Assembly (NCBI GenBank): GCA_013416395.1 | Contig: JACCEP010000011.1 | Location: forward strand, 62,001-126,000 | Length of the DNA: 64,000 bases | Reading direction: 5' to 3' | From: Alcaligenaceae bacterium | GTDB lineage: Bacteria > Pseudomonadota > Gammaproteobacteria > Burkholderiales > Burkholderiaceae_B | In this document: piece after piece, positions 33,956 to 43,067 of the stretch | Layout: every line of letters begins with the position of its first letter | How positions within the stretch are numbered: the first letter of the stretch is position 1 | Position numbers and translations under genes: made by a program | The notes under the pieces: generated by a model | What the model saw: only the letters and a program-made list of their open reading frames with translations | Database searches by the model: none | Told to the model about the DNA's origin: nothing

Positions 33956-34765
33956 TCAGGCCGTAATACCCTTCCAGAGCATGTACGCTGCCAGTACAAA
34001 CAGCAGGCAGGCAAACACGCGCTTTAACGCCGTAACAGGCAGACGGTGCGCCACGCGTGCGCCCAGGGGAGCCGTAAACACACTGACACTTGCAATAAGC
34101 ACAACAGCGGGAATCCATAGATAGCCGAATGACCCGGGGGGCAAATCGTGAACCGACCAGCCTGAAATGATATACCCCGTGACATTGGTAATGGCGATGG
34201 GAAAACCCAGCGCGGCACTCGTAGCCACAGCGGCGTGTATAGCGATATTGCACCAGGTCATAAAAGGAACGCTGATGAACCCGCCCCCTGCCCCGACAAG
34301 CCCCGAAATAAGACCGATGGCGCCGCCGGCCACCAGTTGGCCAGCCGTGCCCGGCATCTCGCGGCTTGGTGCCGGCTTTTTATTCAACAACATCTGGGTG
34401 GCCGAAAACGCAACGAACACCCCAAAGAATATGGCCAGATAGGCGCCGTTCAGCAAAGAAAATACCCCTATGCTACCCAGCAAGCTACCCAGGATAATGC
34501 CGGGCGCAAGCCTGACGACAATATCCCACCGCACGGCTCCCCGCTTGTGATGAGCGCGCACGCTGGACATGGAGGTAAAAACAATAACCGCCATCGAAGT
34601 GGCAATTGCCATTTTTACGGCAAGCCCGTCGCCCGCCCCTTGCCCCGAAAGAATATAGGTGAGGAACGGCACCATGATCATGCCGCCGCCAATACCCAGC
34701 AATCCAGCGAGAAATCCGCTGACTGCGCCCATTAGTACCAGCACTATGAATAAATAAAGAGTCAT
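33956..34765 (-). CDS. TauE/SafE-family membrane permease
   Basis: 269 aa with about eight membrane helices. The duplicated family motif is seen as FLAGLLGIGGGMIMVPFLTY near the N-terminus and GLVGAGGGFISVPFMTWCNI in the second half. The family exports sulfite, sulfoacetate or related organic anions. It is divergent from the TRAP operon, with about 205 bases between starts, so anion export next to acid import is a plausible pair. Substrate not determinable. Confidence 0.9.
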   Translation of the reverse strand: MTLYLFIVLVLMGAVSGFLAGLLGIGGGMIMVPFLTYILSGQGAGDGLAVKMAIATSMAVIVFTSMSSVRAHHKRGAVRWDIVVRLAPGIILGSLLGSIGVFSLLNGAYLAIFFGVFVAFSATQMLLNKKPAPSREMPGTAGQLVAGGAIGLISGLVGAGGGFISVPFMTWCNIAIHAAVATSAALGFPIAITNVTGYIISGWSVHDLPPGSFGYLWIPAVVLIASVSVFTAPLGARVAHRLPVTALKRVFACLLFVLAAYMLWKGITA

Positions 34766-34970
34766 GAGGGGAAATAAGCCGCGAAAATGAAAGAGACACC
34801 ACCGGCCTCCCGTGAAGCAACCATTCTAAAGGAATACATGCATATCAGGGTTTTAACTGGCTTACATTTTGTTGAACATAAGGCTATAAAACGTGAGGCT
34901 GCTCAGCCACCAGCGTTGTCGCTATTGCACTGAACCAATAAATATCTGTAGAAAGCCAGGAGACAAACTA

Positions 34971-36125
34971 ATGAAGCAAGACAGCAAGAAACCGGTATCA
35001 ACGTCATCCACCCGTCGCCGATTCCTTGGAGGAGCCGCCGCAGGCGCAGCCGCCACGGTGTCAATGGGATTCCCTGCAATCGTAAAAGCGCAGACCCCCA
35101 CAAGTCTGCGCTTCCAGAGTACATGGCCCACGGTGGATATATTCCACGAGTACGCCCTCGACTTCGCACAAAAAGTCAACGATATGACTGGCGGCGAGCT
35201 CAAGATCGAAGTGCTGCCAGCCGGCGCTGTAGTGCCTGCATTTGCACTGCTTGACGCCGTTACCAAAGGGACACTGGACGGCGGCCACGGCGTACTGGGT
35301 TACAACTACGGCAAACAGAATGCCTTGGCTCTGTACTCGTCCGGGCCCGCTTACGGCATGGATGCCAATATGGTGCTGGCATGGCACAAGTACGGCGGCG
35401 GCAAAGAACTGCTCGACAAGCTTTACGCAGAAATTGGCGCTAACGTTGTCACGTTCCTCAGTGGCCCTATGCCCACACAGGCATTTGGCTGGTTCAAGCA
35501 ACCCATTACAAAAACTGAAGACCTGAAAGGCTTGAAGTTCCGAACCAATGGTTTGGCTATTGACTTGTTTACCGCCATGGGAGCCGCTGTCAATGCGCTA
35601 CCAGGCGGCGAAATTGTCCCCGCGCTTGACCGTGGTTTGCTTGATGGCGCTGAGTTCAATAACGCTTCTTCCGACCGCCTGCTGGGCTTCCCCGACGTGT
35701 CGAAGGTGTGCATGTTGCAGAGCTTTCACCAGTCTTCGGAAACGTTTGAGATTCTGTTCAACAAGAACAAATACAACGCCTTGCCCGACAACATGAAAGC
35801 CATTATTGCTAACGCAGTGGAAGCGGCGTCGGCAGACATGTCATGGAAGGCCGTCGACCGCTACTCTCAGGATTACATCAAGCTGCAAACAGAAGACAAG
35901 GTCAAGTTCTACAAAACGCCTGATGCGATTTTGCAAGAGCAGCTCACGACCTGGGATCAGATCGTTGCCAAAAAAGGTGAAACCAACGTCCTGTTCAAGG
36001 AAATCGAACAGTCACAGCGCGCATTTGCACAGCGGGCCGTGTCATGGGATATGGACACCAACAACAATCGGCGAATGGCCTACAACCATTACTTCCGTGG
36101 GAAGCCTGCCGCCAAGACGAGCTAA
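34971..36125 (+). CDS. TRAP transporter periplasmic substrate-binding protein (FcbT1-like)
   Basis: 384 aa from ATG 34971, which has AGGAG about 9 bases upstream. The twin-arginine signal peptide is STRRRFLGGAAAGAAA. The mature protein follows the DctP fold of the mannitol/chloroaromatic subfamily: LDGGHGVLGYNYGKQNALAL, FGWFKQPITKTEDLKGLKFR (the anion-binding Arg region), LPGGEIVPALDRGLLDGAEF, SSETFEILFNKNKYNALPDN. It binds an organic acid for the DctQM permease. Tat export implies folding before secretion. The exact ligand is unknown. Confidence 0.92.
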   Translation: MKQDSKKPVSTSSTRRRFLGGAAAGAAATVSMGFPAIVKAQTPTSLRFQSTWPTVDIFHEYALDFAQKVNDMTGGELKIEVLPAGAVVPAFALLDAVTKGTLDGGHGVLGYNYGKQNALALYSSGPAYGMDANMVLAWHKYGGGKELLDKLYAEIGANVVTFLSGPMPTQAFGWFKQPITKTEDLKGLKFRTNGLAIDLFTAMGAAVNALPGGEIVPALDRGLLDGAEFNNASSDRLLGFPDVSKVCMLQSFHQSSETFEILFNKNKYNALPDNMKAIIANAVEAASADMSWKAVDRYSQDYIKLQTEDKVKFYKTPDAILQEQLTTWDQIVAKKGETNVLFKEIEQSQRAFAQRAVSWDMDTNNNRRMAYNHYFRGKPAAKTS

Positions 36126-36141
36126 CCGACCACGGTTGTCA

Positions 36142-36172
36142 AAGCGCCGCCCGGAATCCTGGCGGCGCTTTT
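36142..36172 (+). terminator. dctP-dctQ intercistronic hairpin / partial terminator
   Basis: Ten-bp perfect stem AAGCGCCGCC / GGCGGCGCTT with a nine-base loop and only TT after it. Its place directly after the binding-protein gene fits a partial terminator or RNA-stability hairpin giving more DctP than DctQM. Confidence 0.65.
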
Positions 36173-36383
36173 CCGGAGCACTCACCTCCAGTTAACCGAC
36201 CACACTCCCGCCGAACCCAGACCATGGCCGGCGGCAGTATGGCGGCTGAAGGCTTGCCAGCTCGCTGAGAAACACGTTGGTCTATACAGGCTAAACGGCG
36301 AACTTGAGCTATGGCCTGCTTTCCATAGCGAGTGTTCACCCGGGTTCTGCCACATTTTTTATTAACCGCAAGGTAGCCGCACC

Positions 36384-37013
36384 ATGCCGAATATTTTGCT
36401 TGCGATCGACCGCATGAACACCTGGATTGGCCAGCTGTTTGGCTGGTTCGTTCTTGTATTAACGCTCTTTGTTACGTATGAGGTGTTTTCGCGTTATGCG
36501 TTTGCAGCACCCCATTCGTGGGCTTTCGATGCCATGAATATGATGTACGGCACGCTTTTCATGATGGCGGGCGCCTACACGTTGTCTAAAAACGGCCACG
36601 TCCGGGGCGACGTACTCTATGGCTTCTTTCCACCGCGCCTGCAGGCTTCGCTGGATTTGACGCTGTACTTCCTGTTTTTCTTCCCCGGCGTTATTGCGCT
36701 GGCCTGGGCAGGCTGGGGCTATGCCTCGGAGTCTTTCATGATTAACGAACACTCCACCATCACGGCTGACGGCCCACCCATCTACCCGTTCAAATTTGTC
36801 ATCCCGTTTGCTGGCATTGCTTTGCTTCTGCAAGGCATTGTTGAAGTCGTGTCCTGCATTAAGTGCCTGAAGAACGGTGAATGGCCGAAACGTGAAGACG
36901 ACGTGGAAGAAGTTGACGTCGAAAAACTTAAAAGCATGGTGCACGTAAACCCCAATATGGAAGAGCTGGATCAATACGTAATGAGCAGAAACAAAGAAGG
37001 AAGCCAGCCATGA
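36384..37013 (+). CDS. TRAP transporter small permease (DctQ)
   Basis: 209 aa with four membrane helices (around residues 15-33, 50-67, 90-112, 135-158) and an acidic C-terminal tail (REDDVEEVDVEKL). RYAFAAPHSWAFDAMNMMYG is the conserved DctQ loop. It is required with DctM for sodium-driven import. It starts 258 bases after dctP and overlaps dctM by four bases. Confidence 0.92.
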   Translation: MPNILLAIDRMNTWIGQLFGWFVLVLTLFVTYEVFSRYAFAAPHSWAFDAMNMMYGTLFMMAGAYTLSKNGHVRGDVLYGFFPPRLQASLDLTLYFLFFFPGVIALAWAGWGYASESFMINEHSTITADGPPIYPFKFVIPFAGIALLLQGIVEVVSCIKCLKNGEWPKREDDVEEVDVEKLKSMVHVNPNMEELDQYVMSRNKEGSQP

Positions 37014-38983
37014 GAAAAGAAGTCTGGTTCGGTCTCTCTATACTGATTGCTATCGTCATTGCCATCGCCGTCATGATGCCTGCACCAGCAGACATCACCA
37101 ATGGGCATTTAGGCCTGCTGATGCTGGCGTTGATTGTGGTCACCATCATGCTTGGGTTTCCCACTGCCTTCACGCTCATGGGCATGGGGGTCATGTTTAC
37201 CTATTTGGCCTATCGGGGAATGGGACCCGAAATCGCCATTAATCAAACATTGGACCTGATGGTGCTTCGCACCTATGCGGTCATGACCAACGATGTGCTG
37301 ATCGCAGTGCCTTTGTTCATTTTCATGGGCTACCTCGTTGAACGTGCCAACCTCATTGAAAAGCTGTTCAAAAGCCTGCATTTGGCAATGGCTCGTCTGC
37401 CTGGTTCGTTGGCGGTCGCTACCATTGTTACCTGCGCGGTGTTTGCCACAGCCACAGGTATTGTCGGTGCCGTTGTAACACTTATGGGCTTGCTGGCCAT
37501 GCCGGCCATGCTCAAGGCAGGCTACAGTGTGCGACTGACCGCCGGTTGCATTACGGCGGGCGGTTGTCTCGGCATTATGATCCCTCCGTCCGTACTGTTA
37601 ATTGTGTATGGCGCTGTCGCAGGCGTTTCGGTGGTCAAGCTGTACGCTGGTGCTTTCTTCCCGGGTCTCATGTTGGCAGGTCTTTATGTCACATATGTCA
37701 TCATCGTGGCGAAAGTCAGCCCCAAGTCGGCCCCACCCCTGTCTGAAGCAGAGCGCCGCGTCACCCTGCCCGCCTTTGCACAGTCCATTAAGCACGACTT
37801 CAGCAACCGTGCCTTACCCGGCATCCTGAGCGCGATGAAAGGCAAGCAGAATGCCGACGTGCCCATGTCTGTACTCTCCAGAAACCTGCTCATCGTCCTG
37901 CTTCCTGCGCTGTTTTTTATTGGCGCCATGGGCCTCACGCACAACATTGTCACGACTCCAGAGAAAACAGCTGACGCCCACCTGATGGAAATGGGCATGG
38001 GCTTTGACAGCTATAACGACTCGTCGTTGGGCGGAGGCTTGGCTGAACCGCCCCTTAGCGGCGGTTTGCAGGAGCCACCCGTTGCTGGTGGTTTGCAAGA
38101 GCCTCCAGGTGCGAGTGGTCTGCAAGAGCCTCCAGGAAGTGCCCTGGCTGAGCCATCCGGCGCCGCTACAGCGTCCGCTGCAGCAACGCCTGCTGCAACA
38201 CCTGCTGCCAGCGAGCCAATGGTTGAACGGCTCGATACACCAAGGGGCTTCTGGATTGCACTTGCTATCGGCGTAGCATTGCTCATTGCCTACTATGCAT
38301 TTCTGACCCTGGCTCGTCTTGAGATCTTCAAGATGCTGCTGACCTCGTTCTTCCCCCTGGCAATCCTGATACTGGCTGTGCTGGGCAGTATCGTCTTCGG
38401 GTTTGCCACACCATCTGAAGCCGCTGCCATGGGCTCGTTTGGCGGGATCTTGCTGGCGATTGCCTATCGCCGACTAAAGTATGATGTGCTGAAAGAGTCG
38501 GTGTACTTGGCCGCCAAAACCAGCGCCATGGTGTGTTGGCTGTTTGTAGGATCTAGTATTTTCTCTGCCGCCTTTGCGCTGCTTGGTGGCCAAGAAATCA
38601 TCAACACCTGGGTTCTGGGCATGGACCTGACACCTGTGCAATTTCTGATCATGGCGCAGGTTGTTATTTTCTTGCTGGGCTGGCCGCTAGAATGGACAGA
38701 AATTATCGTCATCTTTATGCCGATCTTCTTGCCCTTGCTAGCGCACTACCAAATAGATCCGCTGTTTTTCGGTCTGTTGGTAGCGCTAAACCTGCAGACG
38801 GCGTTTCTTTCACCACCGGTTGCCATGTCGGCGTTTTACCTTAAAGGTGTCTCGCCGCCACATGTCACGCTTAACCAGATATTCTTGGGCATGCTGCCTT
38901 TCATGGGCATACAGATAGTGGCTATCGTGCTGCTATACATATTCCCAGGAATTGGCTTGTGGCTGCCAAGGGTGTTGTACTAA
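37010..38983 (+). CDS. TRAP transporter large permease (DctM) with Pro/Gly-rich repeat insertion
   Basis: 657 aa, about 200 longer than typical DctM proteins. The N-terminal half has the family core (HLAMARLPGSLAVATIVTCA, FATATGIVGAVVTLMGLLAM, GGCLGIMIPPSVLLIVYGAV). The C-terminal half has FATPSEAAAMGSFGGILLAI and LGWPLEWTEIIVIFMPIFLP. Between them, about residues 320-410, lies a hydrophilic insertion. It contains roughly four and a half copies of a nine-residue unit GGLQEPPxx (38033-38160) and an Ala/Thr/Pro tail. The ATGA overlap with dctQ shows coupling. Larger FcbT3-like permeases are known to have a longer middle loop; the repeats are the odd part. Confidence 0.9.
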   Translation: MRKEVWFGLSILIAIVIAIAVMMPAPADITNGHLGLLMLALIVVTIMLGFPTAFTLMGMGVMFTYLAYRGMGPEIAINQTLDLMVLRTYAVMTNDVLIAVPLFIFMGYLVERANLIEKLFKSLHLAMARLPGSLAVATIVTCAVFATATGIVGAVVTLMGLLAMPAMLKAGYSVRLTAGCITAGGCLGIMIPPSVLLIVYGAVAGVSVVKLYAGAFFPGLMLAGLYVTYVIIVAKVSPKSAPPLSEAERRVTLPAFAQSIKHDFSNRALPGILSAMKGKQNADVPMSVLSRNLLIVLLPALFFIGAMGLTHNIVTTPEKTADAHLMEMGMGFDSYNDSSLGGGLAEPPLSGGLQEPPVAGGLQEPPGASGLQEPPGSALAEPSGAATASAAATPAATPAASEPMVERLDTPRGFWIALAIGVALLIAYYAFLTLARLEIFKMLLTSFFPLAILILAVLGSIVFGFATPSEAAAMGSFGGILLAIAYRRLKYDVLKESVYLAAKTSAMVCWLFVGSSIFSAAFALLGGQEIINTWVLGMDLTPVQFLIMAQVVIFLLGWPLEWTEIIVIFMPIFLPLLAHYQIDPLFFGLLVALNLQTAFLSPPVAMSAFYLKGVSPPHVTLNQIFLGMLPFMGIQIVAIVLLYIFPGIGLWLPRVLY

Positions 38984-39036
38984 CGTTAACGTCTAGCTGA
39001 CCCTGCCACAAGCAGGCGTCAGACGCTCCTGCTACA

Positions 39037-39067
39037 AACCGGCTCCTAATTGGGGCCGGTTTTTTTT
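39037..39067 (+). terminator. Terminator of the TRAP operon
   Basis: Stem AACCGGC / GCCGGTT with inner GG/CC pairing, followed by eight T residues, 54 bases past the dctM stop. Confidence 0.9.
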
Positions 39068-39095
39068 AGCGTTGCTTTTATGCGGCTTGCCACAC

Positions 39096-39122
39096 TAAAG
39101 ATACTCTGCACACGGCCGTAAA
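39096..39122 (+). promoter_or_regulatory. Sigma-28 (FliA) promoter of fliC
   Basis: TAAAGATA (39096-39103), an 11-base spacer, GCCGTAAA (39115-39122). This is close to the flagellar consensus TAAAGTTT-N11-GCCGATAA with exact spacing, 126 bases before the fliC start. Confidence 0.85.
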
Positions 39123-39247
39123 AGCTTCTGTACGGGAAGAAAGCGGCACTCACCTGCATGCCTGGCAACCGCCTGCATGAAGTGCTGGTTTCTCTCTGAC
39201 ATCAGGGCGAATGCACATTCGCCACGTCATTCAACCAGGAGCTATCC

Positions 39248-40060
39248 ATGTCAGTTATCAACACCAACTCACTCTCACTGATTGCACAGGGCAATCTCAA
39301 TAAATCGCAATCATCGCTTGGCGTCGCCATCGAACGCCTGTCTTCGGGCCTGCGTATCAACAGCGCCAAAGATGACGCCGCCGGTCAGGCTGTTGCCAAC
39401 CGCATGACTGCCCAGATCCGCGGCATGACCCAGGCGGCCCGCAATGCCAATGACGGTATTTCACTGGCGCAAACCGCCGAAGGCAATCTGAACGAAATCA
39501 ACAATAACCTGCAGCGCATTCGTGAGCTGGCAACCCAGGCAGCCAGCGGCACCAACAACGGTGACGACAAGGCGTCCATACAGGTAGAAATCGGGCAACG
39601 CGTTGCCGAAATCGCCCGTATCGCCAATGGCGCAACCTTCAATAACCAGGCCCTCTTCACCGGCGAAGCTGTCGGTATCCAGGTAGGTGCCAACGCCACT
39701 GACAACGACACCATCGAAATCGGTGCCAATGCACTGGTAAATGCCACAGATCTAACGGCCGGTACGTTTGACGTGGTCACCGACGCAAAAGCCGCCATTA
39801 CCGCCGTCGACGCCCAACTGAAAGTGGTTGACGATGCCCGCAGCAATCTGGGTGCGGTCCAAAACCGTCTCTCCTCCACCGTCAACAACCTGAACAACAC
39901 CATTACCAACCTGTCTGCCGCACGTTCACGCATCGAAGACGCCGACTACGCCGTAGAAGTGTCCAACATGACCCGTGCACAGATTCTGCAACAGGCTGGT
40001 ACGGCAGTGCTGGCGCAGGCCAATCAGGTTCCGCAAACCGTTCTGTCGCTGCTGCGTTAA
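39248..40060 (+). CDS. fliC: Flagellin
   Basis: 270-aa filament subunit, exported by the flagellar type III system. The conserved D0/D1 ends are complete: [20 protein letters not shown] and [20 protein letters not shown] at the N-terminus, [20 protein letters not shown] and [16 protein letters not shown] at the C-terminus. The middle is short (about residues 150-190), so surface domains D2/D3 are essentially absent and the filament would be thin. CAGGAG lies before the ATG. Driven by the sigma-28 promoter upstream. Confidence 0.97.
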   Translation: MSVINTNSLSLIAQGNLNKSQSSLGVAIERLSSGLRINSAKDDAAGQAVANRMTAQIRGMTQAARNANDGISLAQTAEGNLNEINNNLQRIRELATQAASGTNNGDDKASIQVEIGQRVAEIARIANGATFNNQALFTGEAVGIQVGANATDNDTIEIGANALVNATDLTAGTFDVVTDAKAAITAVDAQLKVVDDARSNLGAVQNRLSSTVNNLNNTITNLSAARSRIEDADYAVEVSNMTRAQILQQAGTAVLAQANQVPQTVLSLLR

Positions 40061-40078
40061 TTCGCGTAGCCACGAAAA

Positions 40079-40111
40079 GGGCTGAATTCTGTGCAATACA
40101 GAATTCAGCCC
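40079..40111 (+). terminator. fliC terminator hairpin
   Basis: Fourteen-bp perfect stem GGGCTGAATTCTGT / ACAGAATTCAGCCC with a five-base loop, 18 bases after the fliC stop. A T-rich stretch (TTGCTTTTTC) follows after a few bases. Confidence 0.82.
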
Positions 40112-40292
40112 AACCTTGCTTTTTCATCGTACGATTTGATCACCGAACTGCAGTCAAAATAACAACAACTATTCCAGCGTCGCAGCCCGGCAACCACTAC
40201 CCCTTCAGTCACCCGTTTATCAGGCCACCATCCGCCAGCAGTGCGCACATCAGGTTATCACTGCGGCTTATCTGGCGCCTGCTGCCCACTTG

Positions 40293-41060
40293 CTAAACAA
40301 GACTATGTACGGCAGCTTCTTCAGGCCGTTCGTGCCAATGTTGGGCAGCCAGGCTCGCACGTATGCGTGCCACTGCCTGCGACCTTATCTGTGACACCCG
40401 CCCTTCTGTCAAACCCATTACCGCAGCGATTTCTCGTTGATTCAGGTTTCGCTCAAACTGCAGGGAAAGCAGCAACGCCTCGCGCTCAGGCAAGGCCGAA
40501 ATAGCTGCAACCAGCGCCTGGCGCAAACCTTTTGAAACGAGCTGATTAAGCGGGTTGTCTTGCCATTGTTCCTCACTGGCCGGGCCACCTATCATGGCCA
40601 CGTCAAATGCATGATCTCCATCCTGGCTCTGGCCAGCCAGGTCTTCATAATGAATGACCTGAGCACCCTGCGCCTCCTCAAGCAAAGACTGATAGTCACG
40701 CAGTGATAAGCCAAGCGCCTGCGCGGTCTCCGTCTCGGTGGGTGGACGCCCCAGGCTTTGCACCAGCTCCGACACGGCCTGCTCGATCTGCCTGGACTTG
40801 CTGCGAACCGATCGGGGCAGCCAATCTTGAGCGCGCAGTTCGTCCAGCATGGCGCCCCGTATACGGGCCACTGCATACGTATCAAACTGAGCAGTGGGCA
40901 TTTCTCTGTATCGTCTCACGGCATCGAGCAAGCCCATCATGCCGGCCTGAACGAGATCATCAAGCTCGACACTGCACGGCAGTCTGGCCGCGAGTTGCAA
41001 GGCAAGGCGACGAACAAGCGGTACGTACTGCGCCACGAGAAGGTCTTCGGTGCTGGGCAT
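40293..41060 (-). CDS. fliA: Flagellar sigma factor FliA (sigma-28)
   Basis: 255 aa. Region 2 is LVRRLALQLAARLPCSVELD then DLVQAGMMGLLDAVRRY and FDTYAVARIRGAMLDELRAQ; DWLPRSVRSKSRQ marks the 2.4-3.0 junction; region 4 ends in LSLQFERNLNQREIAAVMGL then TEGRVSQIRSQAVARIR. It directs late flagellar promoters, two of which flank it. It lies antisense between fliC and fliD, a less common place (often it is near flhDC or fliZ). No flgM is in the window. Confidence 0.96.
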   Translation of the reverse strand: MPSTEDLLVAQYVPLVRRLALQLAARLPCSVELDDLVQAGMMGLLDAVRRYREMPTAQFDTYAVARIRGAMLDELRAQDWLPRSVRSKSRQIEQAVSELVQSLGRPPTETETAQALGLSLRDYQSLLEEAQGAQVIHYEDLAGQSQDGDHAFDVAMIGGPASEEQWQDNPLNQLVSKGLRQALVAAISALPEREALLLSLQFERNLNQREIAAVMGLTEGRVSQIRSQAVARIRASLAAQHWHERPEEAAVHSLV

Positions 41061-41157
41061 GCAGTGGCATAAAAAAATTCTGGAAGCCTATTGTCGCCAC
41101 GCACGCGCCCGCCCGTTACCAAGAGCTGCAATGCAATCGCCCAGCTGATTACACGAT

Positions 41158-41184
41158 TAAACATCGGCTCCGCGCTGCCGTAAC
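41158..41184 (+). promoter_or_regulatory. Sigma-28 (FliA) promoter of fliD
   Basis: TAAACATC (41158-41165), an 11-base spacer, GCCGTAAC (41177-41184), 28 bases before the fliD start. It shares GCCGTAA with the fliC promoter and spacing is identical. Confidence 0.82.
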
Positions 41185-41211
41185 CAAAGATTATTACTCA
41201 AGGAATTGTTC

Positions 41212-42621
41212 ATGGCTTTATCCTCAATCGGCGTCGGATCGGGTCTCCCCCTGAACGAATTGCTAAGCAACTTGCGTGCAGCAGAAAGTTCGCCACTGAC
41301 GCTGCTCAAGAATCGCACTGAAGCCGTGCAAAATCGCATATCGGCGTATGGCACCATCAAAAATGCACTAGAAGGCCTTCAGACCGCAGCCAATGACCTC
41401 GCCAATGTTGAGGCGTTCAGCGCGCACGCTACCCGCATCAGCGGCGAAGGGTTTACTGCCAGCGCCTCAACCAAAGCCACGGTTGGCAACTACAGCATTA
41501 ATGTGAACCAACTGGCCACACGCCAGGCATTAACCAGCCAGGGTCTTGACAGTCGCAGCCGCACATTGTCCACCACCGATGTCACGCTCAACATTACGGT
41601 AGGCACAAGCTCCCAAGCCCAACCACTTACGCTTGCACAAAATGCCACGACGCTCGATGGTATTGCCGCAGCCATTAATGGTCAGCCTGGCCTAGGCATA
41701 CGTGCAACGGTGATCAACGACGGCAGCGCGCAACCCTATCGTCTGCTGATTACCGCAGCCGAATCAGGCGATGTGGGCTCGGTACGGGCCATAACGTTTA
41801 CCGGTATTGGGGCCGAATCAGAGCTGGCCCGTATGTTTGGCTTTAATGCCAACACCCCTGAGCAAACAGGCGGCCTGACGCAGGCCACCGAAGGCAGACC
41901 AGCGTTAATCAACATTAACGGCATCAATATAAGCAACCAAAGCAACACAATTGAAAACGCCATCGAAGGTATAACCCTGCAGCTAAGCAACACCACAGGC
42001 AGCGTACCCACCACACTATCAGTCACCCGTGATGACAAGCCTGCCCTTTCGGTGGTCGAGCGCTTTGTGTCGGCGTATAACAACCTTCAAAACGTTATCG
42101 CAAACCTTACCAGCTATAACGTTGAAAGCCAGTCGGCCAGTGCGCTGACTGGCGACAGCCTGGCCAGGCGCGTACAAACCCAAATGCGTGACACCCTCAA
42201 TGTTGCACTTGACTCAGGCGAGCTACGCACACTGTCCCAACTAGGCATTACAACGGAACCCAGCACCGGCATGCTTACTCTAGACCGCGGCAAACTGGCT
42301 TTGGCGCTTGATGCCAACCCGAATGACGTTACAAGACTATTTTCAGGTACCAACGGTATCGCTTCGCGGGTTACCACGGCTGCCAATTTGTACCTGAAGA
42401 GCGACGGCATTATCAATACCGCCACGGGCGGCATGAGCGCCACCCTTAAGGGTCTGCAAGACCAGTACAACAGCACCTCTGACCGTATCGATCGAAAGCT
42501 CGAAAACTATCGTCAGCAGTTCGTGCAACTGGACACCCTCATCGCCCAAATGAGCTCCGTCAGTAATTACCTTACGCAACAACTGTCCATGCTGGGCGCA
42601 CAGAACAAGACCCGCTCATGA
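41212..42621 (+). CDS. fliD: Flagellar filament cap protein FliD
   Basis: 469 aa. The N-terminal GVGSGLPLNELLSNLRAAES and the C-terminal ITTEPSTGMLTLDRGKLALA, then the coiled SDRIDRKLENYRQQFVQLDT and SNYLTQQLSMLGAQ, are FliD_N/FliD_C hallmarks. The cap folds new flagellin subunits at the filament tip. ATG 41212 is preceded by AAGGA. The stop overlaps the fliS start (ATGA). Confidence 0.96.
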   Translation: MALSSIGVGSGLPLNELLSNLRAAESSPLTLLKNRTEAVQNRISAYGTIKNALEGLQTAANDLANVEAFSAHATRISGEGFTASASTKATVGNYSINVNQLATRQALTSQGLDSRSRTLSTTDVTLNITVGTSSQAQPLTLAQNATTLDGIAAAINGQPGLGIRATVINDGSAQPYRLLITAAESGDVGSVRAITFTGIGAESELARMFGFNANTPEQTGGLTQATEGRPALININGINISNQSNTIENAIEGITLQLSNTTGSVPTTLSVTRDDKPALSVVERFVSAYNNLQNVIANLTSYNVESQSASALTGDSLARRVQTQMRDTLNVALDSGELRTLSQLGITTEPSTGMLTLDRGKLALALDANPNDVTRLFSGTNGIASRVTTAANLYLKSDGIINTATGGMSATLKGLQDQYNSTSDRIDRKLENYRQQFVQLDTLIAQMSSVSNYLTQQLSMLGAQNKTRS

Positions 42622-43064
42622 CTTACTCCGAGGCCCGCAACTCCCATAACCGCCATGCCACTCAAGCCTACACGCGTATAGGCCTGCAGACACAAGTGCT
42701 TGGCGCCAACCCCGTCCATTTGATCACTTTGCTGTTTGAAGGTGCACAGGCAGCCATTTCCAAAGCACACCTCTATATGCAGCAGGGTAATATCCAGGAA
42801 CGCGGCAACGCTATTTCCAAGGCCATCGAAATCGTCGGCAACGGCCTCAAGGCAAGCGTCAATCTGGAAGAAGGCGGCGAGCTCGCAAGAAACCTGGTTA
42901 CGGTTTACGACCAGGTCATACACAACCTGCTACTGGCCAACCTCAATAGCGATCCCGACAAGCTCGTGATGGCGGAACGCCTGCTTGCAAACTTAGGCAT
43001 TGCCTGGCGCACTGCCGTTGATTCGCCCAACCATCACGCTGCGACACCAACCCCAAGGGTTTGA
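42618..43064 (+). CDS. fliS: Flagellin export chaperone FliS
   Basis: 148-aa helical chaperone that binds the flagellin C-terminus in the cytoplasm. Family core: YTRIGLQTQVLGANPVHLIT, LLFEGAQAAISKAHLYMQQG, GNAISKAIEIVGNGLKASVN, LVTVYDQVIHNLLLANLNSD. Coupled by a four-base overlap to fliD and followed by fliT after three bases. Confidence 0.95.
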   Translation: MTYSEARNSHNRHATQAYTRIGLQTQVLGANPVHLITLLFEGAQAAISKAHLYMQQGNIQERGNAISKAIEIVGNGLKASVNLEEGGELARNLVTVYDQVIHNLLLANLNSDPDKLVMAERLLANLGIAWRTAVDSPNHHAATPTPRV

Positions 43065-43067
43065 AGC

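Noticed and set aside
39385-39933. 182-codon reverse frame inside fliC
   Set aside because: Shadow frame of a highly conserved flagellin gene with no start signal or family resemblance.
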